Source: Elusimicrobia bacterium UBA4817 | GTDB taxonomy: Bacteria; Elusimicrobiota; UBA8919 | Length of the DNA: 18,089 bases | Direction: 5' to 3' | Assembly (NCBI GenBank): GCA_002402375.1 | Contig: DHFT01000014.1 | Location: 1-18,089 of the forward strand | Shown: positions 5,558 to 13,855 of the stretch, in pieces | Layout: every line of letters starts with the position of its first letter | Numbering within the stretch: the first letter of the stretch is position 1 | The notes under the pieces: generated by a model | The model's input: only the letters and a program-made list of their open reading frames with translations | Told to the model about the DNA's origin: nothing | Database searches by the model: none | Made by a program: the position numbers and the translations under genes

Positions 5558-7728
5558 GAGAAAAAAAAGTTGAAAAGATTAGTTTTTTTCCCGGCTGGCT
5601 TATATGGACGGTTATCGGCATTTGGGGATTTATCGTTCTGAAAAATTATTATTCTGTATTTAAGCCGAATTTTAATAATCTGGAAATTATGCTTTCGTTT
5701 GACCAGTATTTGGGTATTTTTAATCTTGGAAATTTTCTGATTTTCAAGCATTTGTTAAGTATTTTATTGGCAGGATTTTTTTTCTTTTCGGCTTTTGCCG
5801 TCGGTCGTTCAGTTTTATTGCGTGCAGGTCTCATGTTTTTTAATTTTCTTGAAGAGATAGTTTTTTCCGTTGCTTTAGGTCTTGGAATTATAGCATATTT
5901 GATACTTTTAATCGGCGTCCTCGGTTTTCTTTCCGGCCATATAATTTACATAATTGTTTTTGCATTTTTTATTGTCGGCATTATTGATTTGAAAAATCAT
6001 CCGCTGCAGTTGATTTTCCCGAAAGAAAAATTGTCTTTGCCGGATATTCTTGCCGTGGTTATATTAGTTGTAGCGATGTTGATTAACCTGTCCGGTGCGT
6101 TAAGCCCCGAGATTTTCTACGATTCACTTGTCTATCATCTGGGAGTTCCAAACTTTTATAAAATTCACCATAAAATCGTTAATATGCCGTTTGTGTTTCT
6201 TTCCAATCTGCCGGCAGTAGCAAGCATGCTTTTTACGACCGGGCTTTTTATAAAAGATGAAATTGTAGCGAAACTTATAAATTATGGCTCCGGAATTTTT
6301 ACATGTCTTACGATATTGTCAATTTCAATAAGATACTTCAATCTAAAAACCGGGATTTATGCCTCGCTTATTTTTTACACGATAACCCATGTAATGATAG
6401 GTTCCTGGTCCTGCGGAAGCGAGGCGTTATTGGCATTTTTCGGATTGCTCTCTCTCTACGGCATTATTAATTTTTCGGATGAAAAAAAAGGATGGTTAAT
6501 TCTCTCGGCAATTTTCTCCGGCATTGCAATGGGCGTAAAATATACGGGATTGTTTGTTGCCGCCGGAGTTGCTGCGTCATATATTTTTATTTATTTTTCG
6601 TCTTTGCGTAAGACGGTAAAAAACATAATTGTTTGGGGATTTATATCTTCTGCCGTCATTTCTCCATGGCTTGTGAAAAATTACATTTACAAAAAAAATC
6701 CCGTATATCCGTATATGAGCCAGTTATTCTTGAAAGACAGCACATCGGATTATGAGAAATTGAAGGGATTTATTGTTGAGGCGAGGCAGTTCGGAACATT
6801 TTCATTATCGGATTGGATTAAGCATCCATGGAATATAACGATGGGAAAAATTCCCAATTCCGAACATTTTACGCCGCTTTTTCTTTTCCTGCTTCCTCTG
6901 GTGTTTCTTCTTGGCCGTCCGTCCGGTATTTTGAAATATTTTATCGTATATTTTCTGGTCGTCTGGCTCACATGGTCGCTATCAAGCACTATGATAAGAT
7001 TTATGATGCCCGCATATCCGGCGGCAGGGTTGATTATCGCGTATTATCTGACGGGTAATCTTTACAAATCGCTTAAAAAAATTTTATTATTAACGGTTCT
7101 GTTTGTCTGCGCCGTGAATGTTTATTGGTCCGGCTGGATTTACTATATTCAGGGCGGCTGGCAGGTTGTCACGGGAAAACAATCAAAAGAGGAATTTTTA
7201 AGCACGACGCATTCTTCGTATCCTTACGGTTATTATGCAGCGATGGAGTTTATAAATAGGAATTTACCGAAGGATGCAAAGGTTTTGTTTATCGGCGAGG
7301 GCAGGAGTTTTTACATTGATAGGCCGCCGGTTGTTTCTTCCGCTCACGATTTGACCCCGATAGTTGAGTTTGCGAAATCATCAAATTCCGCAAATGAATT
7401 ATATCTGAAAATAAAACAGGAAGGCATAACCCATATTTTTTTCAATATGGGGGAAGCAATACGGCTTGGTAGAAGTTACAGGATGTTTCAATGGGACGAA
7501 AAGTCGCTGGATGTTTATAACGATTTTTGGAAAACATACATAAAAGAGATTTTTAAGAAAGATGAAATAATAAACGGAAATTTTGCAAACAGGGTTGCTG
7601 TCTATGAAATTTTAACTGAAAAAGAAGCAGCGCTCCCGCATGTCCCGCCGTTTAATCTTATGACGGAAATAGTAGTTAAAAACATTAACCCCCGAAATAA
7701 AAATTTCAAAATTAAAAAAAGTACTTGA
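5536..7728 (+). CDS. polytopic GT-C glycosyltransferase (PMT/ArnT-like)
   Basis: Large membrane protein of 730 residues with about a dozen hydrophobic helices between residues 20 and 540, then a soluble C-terminal domain from about 560. The segment around YDSLVYHLGVPNFYKIH (Asp196, His201) matches the first extracytoplasmic loop of PMT_2/ArnT-like enzymes, where an acidic residue is catalytic. These enzymes take a sugar from a polyprenyl-phosphate donor and transfer it on the periplasmic side to lipid, glycan or protein. The gene overlaps the radical SAM gene by 22 bases and the GT2 gene is next upstream, so donor maker and donor user sit together. The C-terminal part, with VLFIGEGRSFYIDRPPV, occurs in uncharacterised relatives. 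The TGA stop lies within the -35 box of the next promoter. The start is not strongly marked; no Shine-Dalgarno sequence is seen. Confidence 0.83.
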   Translation: MGNIKKIREKKVEKISFFPGWLIWTVIGIWGFIVLKNYYSVFKPNFNNLEIMLSFDQYLGIFNLGNFLIFKHLLSILLAGFFFFSAFAVGRSVLLRAGLMFFNFLEEIVFSVALGLGIIAYLILLIGVLGFLSGHIIYIIVFAFFIVGIIDLKNHPLQLIFPKEKLSLPDILAVVILVVAMLINLSGALSPEIFYDSLVYHLGVPNFYKIHHKIVNMPFVFLSNLPAVASMLFTTGLFIKDEIVAKLINYGSGIFTCLTILSISIRYFNLKTGIYASLIFYTITHVMIGSWSCGSEALLAFFGLLSLYGIINFSDEKKGWLILSAIFSGIAMGVKYTGLFVAAGVAASYIFIYFSSLRKTVKNIIVWGFISSAVISPWLVKNYIYKKNPVYPYMSQLFLKDSTSDYEKLKGFIVEARQFGTFSLSDWIKHPWNITMGKIPNSEHFTPLFLFLLPLVFLLGRPSGILKYFIVYFLVVWLTWSLSSTMIRFMMPAYPAAGLIIAYYLTGNLYKSLKKILLLTVLFVCAVNVYWSGWIYYIQGGWQVVTGKQSKEEFLSTTHSSYPYGYYAAMEFINRNLPKDAKVLFIGEGRSFYIDRPPVVSSAHDLTPIVEFAKSSNSANELYLKIKQEGITHIFFNMGEAIRLGRSYRMFQWDEKSLDVYNDFWKTYIKEIFKKDEIINGNFANRVAVYEILTEKEAALPHVPPFNLMTEIVVKNINPRNKNFKIKKST

Positions 7729-7753
7729 CAAAATAAACGATTTATGTTATAGT
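7725..7753 (+). promoter_or_regulatory. strong sigma-70 promoter of the efflux operon
   Basis: Perfect -35 TTGACA (7725-7730), 17-base spacer, -10 TATAGT (7748-7753) preceded by TG at 7745-7746 (extended -10). The expected start is about 7759-7761, inside the palindromic operator. The -35 overlaps the TGA stop of the preceding gene. Confidence 0.85.
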
Positions 7754-7756
7754 TAT

Positions 7757-7778
7757 ACTGACTGACTGGTCAGTCAGT
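7757..7778. promoter_or_regulatory. palindromic TetR-type operator
   Basis: The half-site ACTGACTGAC (7757-7766) and its exact reverse complement (7769-7778) flank a 2-base centre, TG. Each arm is itself made of the 4-base step ACTG. The operator starts four bases after the -10 box and covers the predicted start site, so bound repressor would block transcription. The TetR gene begins 26 bases later, giving textbook autorepression of the whole efflux operon. Confidence 0.88.
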
Positions 7779-7804
7779 TAATAATATAACAGGAACTGGA
7801 ATAT

Positions 7805-8407
7805 ATGGCAAAAATAAAGGGATGGAATCCGGAAATTAAAAGACAAAAGATTTTGGACTCCGCAATAAAGATACTAAATCAAAAAGAGTATTATAAATGC
7901 CCAATTGACGAAATTGCTAAAAATGCCGGTGTCGCAAAAGGGACGGTATATCTTTATTTCAAAAACAAGGAGGATTTACATCTTTCCGTCCTTATTAATT
8001 TAATAGATAAAGTAATAGATATTGCCGAAAATGTTAAAAAAAATGACTCTCCGGCAAAAAGACAGTTGTTTCTTTTGCTTCAAAGAATTTTCAATTTTAT
8101 TGATACATACAGACATCTTTTTCTGTCCATCCGCCAGGAGGCAAAACCTCCGTTAAAAGAAAAACTACACAACCAGTTTCGTAAAAAAATCGGTGAATTG
8201 ATAAAAGCAATATCTATTATTATTGAAAAAGGAATAAAAGATAAAGAGTTGAAACCGTATCCGAGTGTAGCAATTGCTACGGTTTTTCTTTCATTAACCT
8301 CTATTATAGCACATCAAAAAGTCGAAATCGGAAAACATAAAATTCAGCAGATAGATATTTCAACTGAACTCTTGTTTAAAATTTTTATGGAAGGAATCAG
8401 AAGATGA
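7805..8407 (+). CDS. TetR/AcrR-family transcriptional repressor
   Basis: TetR-type regulator of 200 residues. The N-terminal helix-turn-helix spans about 10-58 (ILDSAIKILNQ ... IDEIAKNAGVAKGTVYLYFKNKEDL, the family signature), followed by an all-helical ligand-binding and dimerisation domain of normal length. It heads an operon with a TolC-like protein, adaptor and RND pump. A 22-base palindrome overlies its promoter, so it most likely represses the operon and is released by a pump substrate, as AcrR or MtrR-type regulators are. The inducer is not predictable from sequence. AGGA lies ten bases before ATG. Its stop overlaps the next start (ATGA), so expression of the TolC-like gene is coupled to it. 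Confidence 0.93.
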   Translation: MAKIKGWNPEIKRQKILDSAIKILNQKEYYKCPIDEIAKNAGVAKGTVYLYFKNKEDLHLSVLINLIDKVIDIAENVKKNDSPAKRQLFLLLQRIFNFIDTYRHLFLSIRQEAKPPLKEKLHNQFRKKIGELIKAISIIIEKGIKDKELKPYPSVAIATVFLSLTSIIAHQKVEIGKHKIQQIDISTELLFKIFMEGIRR

Positions 8408-9780
8408 AAATAAACAACAGGAAGTGGGAAGCGGCGACCGAAGGAAGTCCCCGTGGGAGAAGCGGGAAGTTGAGAGTCGGAAGCAGGAAGTGGTTTGTCG
8501 CTGTTACCACTTACTACTTACTACTTAATACTTACTATCTTTTTGGTCAATCGCTTGATTTGAATCAATGTCTTGAAATTGCGTTAAAAGAGAACCTGCA
8601 GATAAAAATCGCCGAGCAGAAACTCATATCCGCGAAAGCAAAAAAACGGGAGACGTTTGCAGGTTATCTCCCCAACATTTCCGGCAGTGCAAGTTATATT
8701 AAAAGAAAAGAAGTTGAAGGCGCTTCGGCGCTTTCCGGCATTACTTCCGCATCGCCGTCTTTCGGACTTATGTTCGCAGATGAGATATACGACAACAAAC
8801 TCACACTGACCCAACCCGTTTTTATGTGGGGAAAAATTTACCAGTCAAACAGGCAGGCATCATTAAATTACAAATACACCGACGAGGAATACCGCAAAAC
8901 AAAACAGGAAATTACCTATAAAGTCAAAGAAGCGTTTTACAAATACATACTTACAAAACAAATGGTTTCAATTTCCAAAGAAGCGTTTGATGTAACGGAT
9001 GCTCATCTTAAAATTGTAGAGAAATTTTACGACGAGGGCCGCTCTTCTTCCTACGATGTTTCCCGTGCGAAAGTTTCTCTTGCAAACGCAAAGACAAATT
9101 TAATCCGCGCCGAAAACGGTTTTGATTTGGCAAAACAGTCGCTGGTAAATATCCTTAACATCAAGCAAAAAGATACAGAGTTCACCGGAGAACTTGAATA
9201 TCATCCGATGGATTTTGTTTTAGATAATTTGCTCAACGAGGCATTCGGCAACCGACCTGAATTAAAACAGATTGCCCTACAAGAAGATATTTCCGAATCG
9301 TTTATAAAACTTACTTCTGCGGGGAACAAACCGAACATAGCAATTACAGCATACACCGAATGGCAGAATACCGTCTGGGAGTCAAAAAACTGGTATAATT
9401 CGTGGACTGCTGTTGCCGTTTTAAGTATGCCTATTTTTGACGGATTTTCCGTGCATCAAAAAGTTAAACAGGCGAAGTCAAATTTGGAGCAGGTTAAATT
9501 GAGCAAAGAAGCGCTTGAAGAGGGGATAAAACTTGAAGTCCGTGCCGCATACCTTAATTACAAACAGGCGAAGGACTCAATTGAAGCGAACAAAGAGAAT
9601 GTTGCATCCGCAAAAGATAATTTGATAACCGCACAGAAAAGATACCAACTCGGACTTATGTCTGATATAGAAGTTCGTGATGCACAATTCGCATTAACCC
9701 AGGCAGAAACAAATTATACTCAGGCGTTATACGATTACAATTTAGCAATCGCAGCGATAGAAAAATCGGTTGGGAATTAG
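8404..9780 (+). CDS. TolC-like outer-membrane efflux protein (RND system)
   Basis: Outer-membrane factor of 458 residues with two OEP repeats (about 50-250 and 270-455). Long amphipathic helical stretches such as LDLNQCLEIALKENLQIKIA and repeated A-x-x-N/A-L motifs are typical. It forms the trimeric tunnel for the adaptor and RND pump encoded just downstream. The N-terminus is odd: 29 basic, glycine- and arginine-containing residues precede the hydrophobic core of the signal peptide (about 30-47, KWFVAV then TYYLLLNTYYLFG), and both parts are encoded by heptanucleotide repeats. The start overlaps the tetR stop. An in-frame TTG at 8470 would give a more conventional signal peptide (MRVGSRKWFVAV...) and may be the true start, though no clear Shine-Dalgarno sequence supports it. 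Confidence 0.92.
   Translation: MKINNRKWEAATEGSPRGRSGKLRVGSRKWFVAVTTYYLLLNTYYLFGQSLDLNQCLEIALKENLQIKIAEQKLISAKAKKRETFAGYLPNISGSASYIKRKEVEGASALSGITSASPSFGLMFADEIYDNKLTLTQPVFMWGKIYQSNRQASLNYKYTDEEYRKTKQEITYKVKEAFYKYILTKQMVSISKEAFDVTDAHLKIVEKFYDEGRSSSYDVSRAKVSLANAKTNLIRAENGFDLAKQSLVNILNIKQKDTEFTGELEYHPMDFVLDNLLNEAFGNRPELKQIALQEDISESFIKLTSAGNKPNIAITAYTEWQNTVWESKNWYNSWTAVAVLSMPIFDGFSVHQKVKQAKSNLEQVKLSKEALEEGIKLEVRAAYLNYKQAKDSIEANKENVASAKDNLITAQKRYQLGLMSDIEVRDAQFALTQAETNYTQALYDYNLAIAAIEKSVGN
8417..8536. repeat. inverted heptanucleotide array in a signal-peptide region (array B)
   Basis: Left arm, units ending in AG: CAGGAAG 8417, TGGGAAG 8424, then after an interruption CGGGAAG 8462, TTGAGAG 8469, TCGGAAG 8476, CAGGAAG 8483. 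Right arm, units starting with CT: CTTACTA 8509 and 8516, CTTAATA 8523, CTTACTA 8530. CTTACTA also occurs in array C (15071). The interruption is flanked by GAAGCGG at 8427-8433 and 8458-8464, a 31-base step, as if a short element had entered the array with a 7-base duplication. The arrays encode most of the first 45 residues of the TolC-like protein. Confidence 0.82.
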
Positions 9781-9813
9781 TGCCAAAACTTTTATGAAAA
9801 TGGAGGTATTGAG

Positions 9814-10722
9814 ATGTTGCATAAAAAAAGGTTGATGATGTTTATATTTGGTTGCAGTGTAATTAGTGTTCTCATTGGTTGCAAAAAAATCGGTCAAGAA
9901 AATAAGGGGGGGGCTCAACAAGAACAGAAACAAGTAGTTGAAGTAGTTACAGTTAAAATCGGTGATATTGAGGAGACGATTCCGCTTACCGGTGATATTC
10001 ATGGTGATAAAGAAGTCAAAGTATATGCCAAAGTATCGGGTAAGTTAAACCGGAAGATAAAAACCGAAGGCGACTATATTAAAAAAGATGAAGTTGTAGC
10101 GATGATAGACCGTGACGAAGAAGCATTGAAATTTTCCGAAGCGGAGGTAAAATCACCGATAGATGGGGTAGTTACGATGTATTTTGTCGGTTTGGGTGAA
10201 GCGGTATTTCCGGCACAGCCGACGCCTCGCGATCCTGTGGTGATGGTTGCCGATATTGATAATATAAAAGTTATTGTTTATTTAAGCGACCGGGATATTG
10301 GAAAAGTTAAGAAAGACCAACCGGCAAGAATTACTGTTGATGCATACCCTGACAGGACTTTTAAGGGGGTTGTAACCAATGTTGATCCGGCAGCCAACCC
10401 GATGACCAGAAAATTAAAAGTGGAAATTACCGTTCCTAATCCCGGCCATCTTCTTAAACCGGGAACATTTGCCAGAGTTGAAATTATTGTCCAGGAACAT
10501 AAAAATGTCTTACTTGTTCCCCGAGTTGCTGTTTTAGAAAGAGAAGGGAATAAAATTGTCTTTACCTGCGAAAATAATCTGGCGAAGATAATAAATGTTT
10601 TAACCGGTGCGGAAGACGAGAAAAATATTGAAATAAAAAAAGGACTGGAACAAAACCAGGAAGTGATTACGGAAGGCAACTATGCACTGACTGAAGGGAC
10701 AAAAGTAGAGTTCGTTAGATGA
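9814..10722 (+). CDS. lipoprotein RND adaptor lacking the alpha-hairpin
   Basis: HlyD/AcrA-type periplasmic adaptor of 302 residues. The lipobox LIGC places the lipidated cysteine at 23. The lipoyl half-motifs (about 65-99, KVSGKLNRKIKTEGDYIKKDE, and 113-130, SPIDGVV) are joined by only about a dozen residues, where AcrA has a coiled-coil hairpin of 60 or more. Beta-barrel (about 150-225) and membrane-proximal (about 230-300) domains follow. Known hairpin-less adaptors such as Borrelia BesA still work in tripartite pumps. It should bridge the RND pump and the TolC-like protein in the inner-membrane-anchored complex. GGAGG lies seven bases before ATG. A run of eight Gs (9906-9913) sits in the linker just after the lipobox. 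Confidence 0.93.
   Translation: MLHKKRLMMFIFGCSVISVLIGCKKIGQENKGGAQQEQKQVVEVVTVKIGDIEETIPLTGDIHGDKEVKVYAKVSGKLNRKIKTEGDYIKKDEVVAMIDRDEEALKFSEAEVKSPIDGVVTMYFVGLGEAVFPAQPTPRDPVVMVADIDNIKVIVYLSDRDIGKVKKDQPARITVDAYPDRTFKGVVTNVDPAANPMTRKLKVEITVPNPGHLLKPGTFARVEIIVQEHKNVLLVPRVAVLEREGNKIVFTCENNLAKIINVLTGAEDEKNIEIKKGLEQNQEVITEGNYALTEGTKVEFVR
9906..9913 (+). repeat. G8 homopolymer in the adaptor linker
   Basis: Eight consecutive Gs encode the end of Lys31, then Gly32, Gly33 and the start of Ala34, ten residues after the lipobox. In an AT-rich genome such a tract is conspicuous and prone to slippage; one base gained or lost would truncate the adaptor. Confidence 0.8.
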
Positions 10723-10733
10723 TGAGGTGAAAC

Positions 10734-13700
10734 ATGAATCTTCCAGAATTTTCTGTCAATAAAAGAGTAACCATAAGCATGTTGATTATGATTGTGGTAC
10801 TCGGCGGTATTGTGGCATTCTTCGGGCTCGGGCTTGATTTAATGCCGGAACTTGAGTTCCCAATGATTACTGTTGTTACAAAATATGAAGGGGTCGCTCC
10901 CGAAGATATTGAAAACCTTATCACCAAACCGGTTGAAGAGGTATGCAGCACCTTAAAGAATGTAAAAAGTATCGCTTCTGCCTCTGAAGAAGGGACATCA
11001 GCAGTAATGGTTGAGTTTGAATGGGGGACCAACATTGATTTTGCCGCTCAGGATGCCCGTGATGCTTTAGATAGGATAGGGATGATTTTACCTTCCGATG
11101 CCGATGACCCGATGGTGATGAAGTTTGACCCGTCACAGATGCCAATCCTGGTTTATGGCGTAACCGGAATGAAAAATACAATGGAATTAAGAGACTATCT
11201 TGAGGATAGTGTTACCCCGCGTCTGGAAAGAATTGAAGGCGTGGCAATGTCTATGGCTTTAGGCGGCTTGGAGCGGGAAATCAATGTTTTTGTGAACAGG
11301 ACAAAACTTGAAGCATACAACATATCATTAGATGAAATAATCGCAACTCTGCGCGCAGAAAATCTTAATATCTCGGCAGGTCAGGTAACAAAGGACTATA
11401 CCGAATATCTCATCAGGACATTAGGGGAATATAAAAACATAGATTCAATAAAAAACACTGTTTTAAGAAAATTAGGAGATGTTCCGATTTATATAAAGGA
11501 TGTGGCTGAGGTTAAGGATACCCATAAGGAGAGGCGCCACCGCACCCGGCTCGACGGCAAAGATAGTGTAATTATGATGGTAGCCAAACAGTCGGGCGCA
11601 AATACCGTTAATGTAATAAGTAAGGTTGAAAAGGCGCTGGAAGAGATGAGAGAAGAGATGCCGCAGGATATAAAATTTCATGCGGTAATGGACCAGTCCA
11701 ATATCATAAAAAGAATCGCTTCCGAAACAATCAACAATATAATTGTCGGCGGAATACTGGCAGTCGTTCTTATCTTTTTATTCCTCAGAAACTGGAGACC
11801 CACATTTGCCATCTTTTTAGCCATACCTATCTCAATAATTGCAACTTTTATCGGCCTTTATGTTTTTGATTATACGCTTAATATTCTCACTCTCGGAGGA
11901 CTCGCACTTGGTGTCGGGATGCTTGTAGATAATGCAATTGTTGTGATTGAAAACACCTTCAGACATCTGGAGGAAGGAAAAACAAGAAAAGAGGCAGCAA
12001 TAATCGGCGCAACAGAAGTCGGGATGGCAATAACAACTTCCACCCTGACTACCATTTGTGTTTTTCTTCCGATGATTCTTGGCGGGGGAATGGCCGGCGA
12101 AATGTCAAAACCAATGGCTGTAACAGTAACTATCAGTCTTGTTGCATCGCTTTTTGTCGCTTTGACAATTGTGCCGATGGTTGCTTCTATTCTTTTTCAG
12201 CAGGGAACAAAAGCGGGATACGAAGAGGCATTCGGCGAGAAAAGATTTGAAAAAGTACAGGAGTGGTATAAAAAAAATCTGGCAATTGCTCTTCAGCACA
12301 GGGTAAAGGTTGTTCTTATTGCCATTGGCGGCTTTCTTTTGAGTTTGGTAATTATCTATTTTCTTGGATTTGAGTTCATGCCGAGCGGCGATACCCCTAT
12401 GCTCATAATGAATGCAAAAATGCCCGTGGGAACGAATTTAGAGGAGACAGACAGGGTGATAAAACGGATTGAGAATGATTTTATTAAATTGCCTGAGAAA
12501 AAATTTGTAGTGACAACAATCGGCCCCTCTGCTATGGGCGGAGCGCGCTCGGCACAGGGAATGGGCGCATCAGATGTAAATGAGGGAATGATAATGGCGC
12601 GGCTTGTTGACCTTGAAGACAGGAAAAGGGACTCCGCGGAAATTACCGAAGATTTAAGAAAAAAATTGCCGGAATTAAAAGACGCCAAATTTGATTTTAT
12701 GGATATGTCAGGAATGATGACGGGCGGCGGCGGGGGAGAAAAGCCGGTAGAAATTAAGATATTCGGCAAAGATTTAAATGAATTAAAGCGTTATGCCGAT
12801 GAGGTCGCTCTAAAAATTAAAGATGTAGAGGGTTTAAGGGATATTGATGTCTCAATGCGGGAAGGTAAGCAGGAACTACAGGTCAGAATTGACAGGGATA
12901 AGGCATCACATTTTAACTTATCTGTGGGGCAAATCGGCGGAACAATTGAGGTTGCCTCGCTTGGTAAAGTCGCGACAAAATATAGAGTAGGCGGGGAAGA
13001 GACAGATGTCCGGGTAAGATACGGCGATTTTGACCGTGATTCAATCAGGGATATTGAAAAAATTACTATACCCACAAGGAAAGGATTTCAGGTTGCATTA
13101 CCTGATGTAGCGGAATTATATTATGGCAGAGGTCCTTTGAGGATTATGCGGGAAGACCGTGTGAGAAAGGTAACAGTTACCGCCAATACAACCGGCAGGG
13201 CAATCGGAAAAATTACATCTGATATTAAGAAGAAGTTAAAGGATTTTAACCTGCCCCCGGGATATTTTATGGAGCATGGCGGTAGTTATGAACAGATGCA
13301 GGAAACACTTACCACTTTATTGTTAGCGTTTTTAGCCGCTATCATTCTTATCTATATGATTATGGCAGCACAGTTTGAGTCATTTACCCAGCCATTGGTT
13401 ATAATGTTCACAGTGCCGCTTTCCATTATCGGGGTTGCATTAGGTCTGGCTGTCTCCGGAATGACTTTATCCACAGTGGCATTTATGGGGATAATAATAC
13501 TGGCAGGGGTTGTGGTAAATAACGGTATTGTTATGATTGATTATGTGAACCAGTTAAGAAAAAAAGGGATAAAAAAACATGAAGCGTTGATAGAGGCAGC
13601 AGCAACAAGATTAAGACCGATTTTTATTACTGCATTTACCACAATTTTAGGAGTTCTTCCGATGGCTTTATCCCGTTCACAGGGCTGGCAGATGCGCGCT

Positions 13701-13847
13701 CCTCTAGGAGTGGCGCTTGGCGGTGGCCTTCTTGTCGCTACATTACTTACCCTGTTTGTTGTTCCGGTGCTTTATTCCCTTGTAGACCGCATATCCTATA
13801 AAACCACCGAAAAAATCCGTAAAAAATTACATGGCGAAGAAGCATAA
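10734..13847 (+). CDS. RND multidrug/solute efflux pump, inner-membrane subunit
   Basis: AcrB/MexB-type RND transporter of 1037 residues with the full duplicated layout: TM1 near 12-32, large periplasmic domain (about 40-330), TM2-6, TM7 near 523-545, second periplasmic domain (about 550-855), TM8-12. GLDLMPELEFPMITV after TM1 is typical. In TM4 the AcrB Asp407-Asp408 pair reads Asp399-Asn400 (GMLVDNAIVVIEN), and the TM10 Lys940 position is Asn929 (GVVVNNGIVMIDY), so only one of the three relay charges remains; this pattern is known in some RND subfamilies. A MMTGGGGGE loop at 661-669 is unusually glycine-rich. AGGTGA lies three bases before ATG. It is the last gene of the TetR operon. Substrate unknown: drug, lipid or metabolite export all remain possible. 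Confidence 0.95.
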   Translation: MNLPEFSVNKRVTISMLIMIVVLGGIVAFFGLGLDLMPELEFPMITVVTKYEGVAPEDIENLITKPVEEVCSTLKNVKSIASASEEGTSAVMVEFEWGTNIDFAAQDARDALDRIGMILPSDADDPMVMKFDPSQMPILVYGVTGMKNTMELRDYLEDSVTPRLERIEGVAMSMALGGLEREINVFVNRTKLEAYNISLDEIIATLRAENLNISAGQVTKDYTEYLIRTLGEYKNIDSIKNTVLRKLGDVPIYIKDVAEVKDTHKERRHRTRLDGKDSVIMMVAKQSGANTVNVISKVEKALEEMREEMPQDIKFHAVMDQSNIIKRIASETINNIIVGGILAVVLIFLFLRNWRPTFAIFLAIPISIIATFIGLYVFDYTLNILTLGGLALGVGMLVDNAIVVIENTFRHLEEGKTRKEAAIIGATEVGMAITTSTLTTICVFLPMILGGGMAGEMSKPMAVTVTISLVASLFVALTIVPMVASILFQQGTKAGYEEAFGEKRFEKVQEWYKKNLAIALQHRVKVVLIAIGGFLLSLVIIYFLGFEFMPSGDTPMLIMNAKMPVGTNLEETDRVIKRIENDFIKLPEKKFVVTTIGPSAMGGARSAQGMGASDVNEGMIMARLVDLEDRKRDSAEITEDLRKKLPELKDAKFDFMDMSGMMTGGGGGEKPVEIKIFGKDLNELKRYADEVALKIKDVEGLRDIDVSMREGKQELQVRIDRDKASHFNLSVGQIGGTIEVASLGKVATKYRVGGEETDVRVRYGDFDRDSIRDIEKITIPTRKGFQVALPDVAELYYGRGPLRIMREDRVRKVTVTANTTGRAIGKITSDIKKKLKDFNLPPGYFMEHGGSYEQMQETLTTLLLAFLAAIILIYMIMAAQFESFTQPLVIMFTVPLSIIGVALGLAVSGMTLSTVAFMGIIILAGVVVNNGIVMIDYVNQLRKKGIKKHEALIEAAATRLRPIFITAFTTILGVLPMALSRSQGWQMRAPLGVALGGGLLVATLLTLFVVPVLYSLVDRISYKTTEKIRKKLHGEEA

Positions 13848-13855
13848 AAGTATCC

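Noticed and set aside
6828..7058. 76-codon + strand open frame inside the GT-C gene
   Set aside because: It is an alternative frame within a well-supported membrane protein gene, with no motif or start signal.
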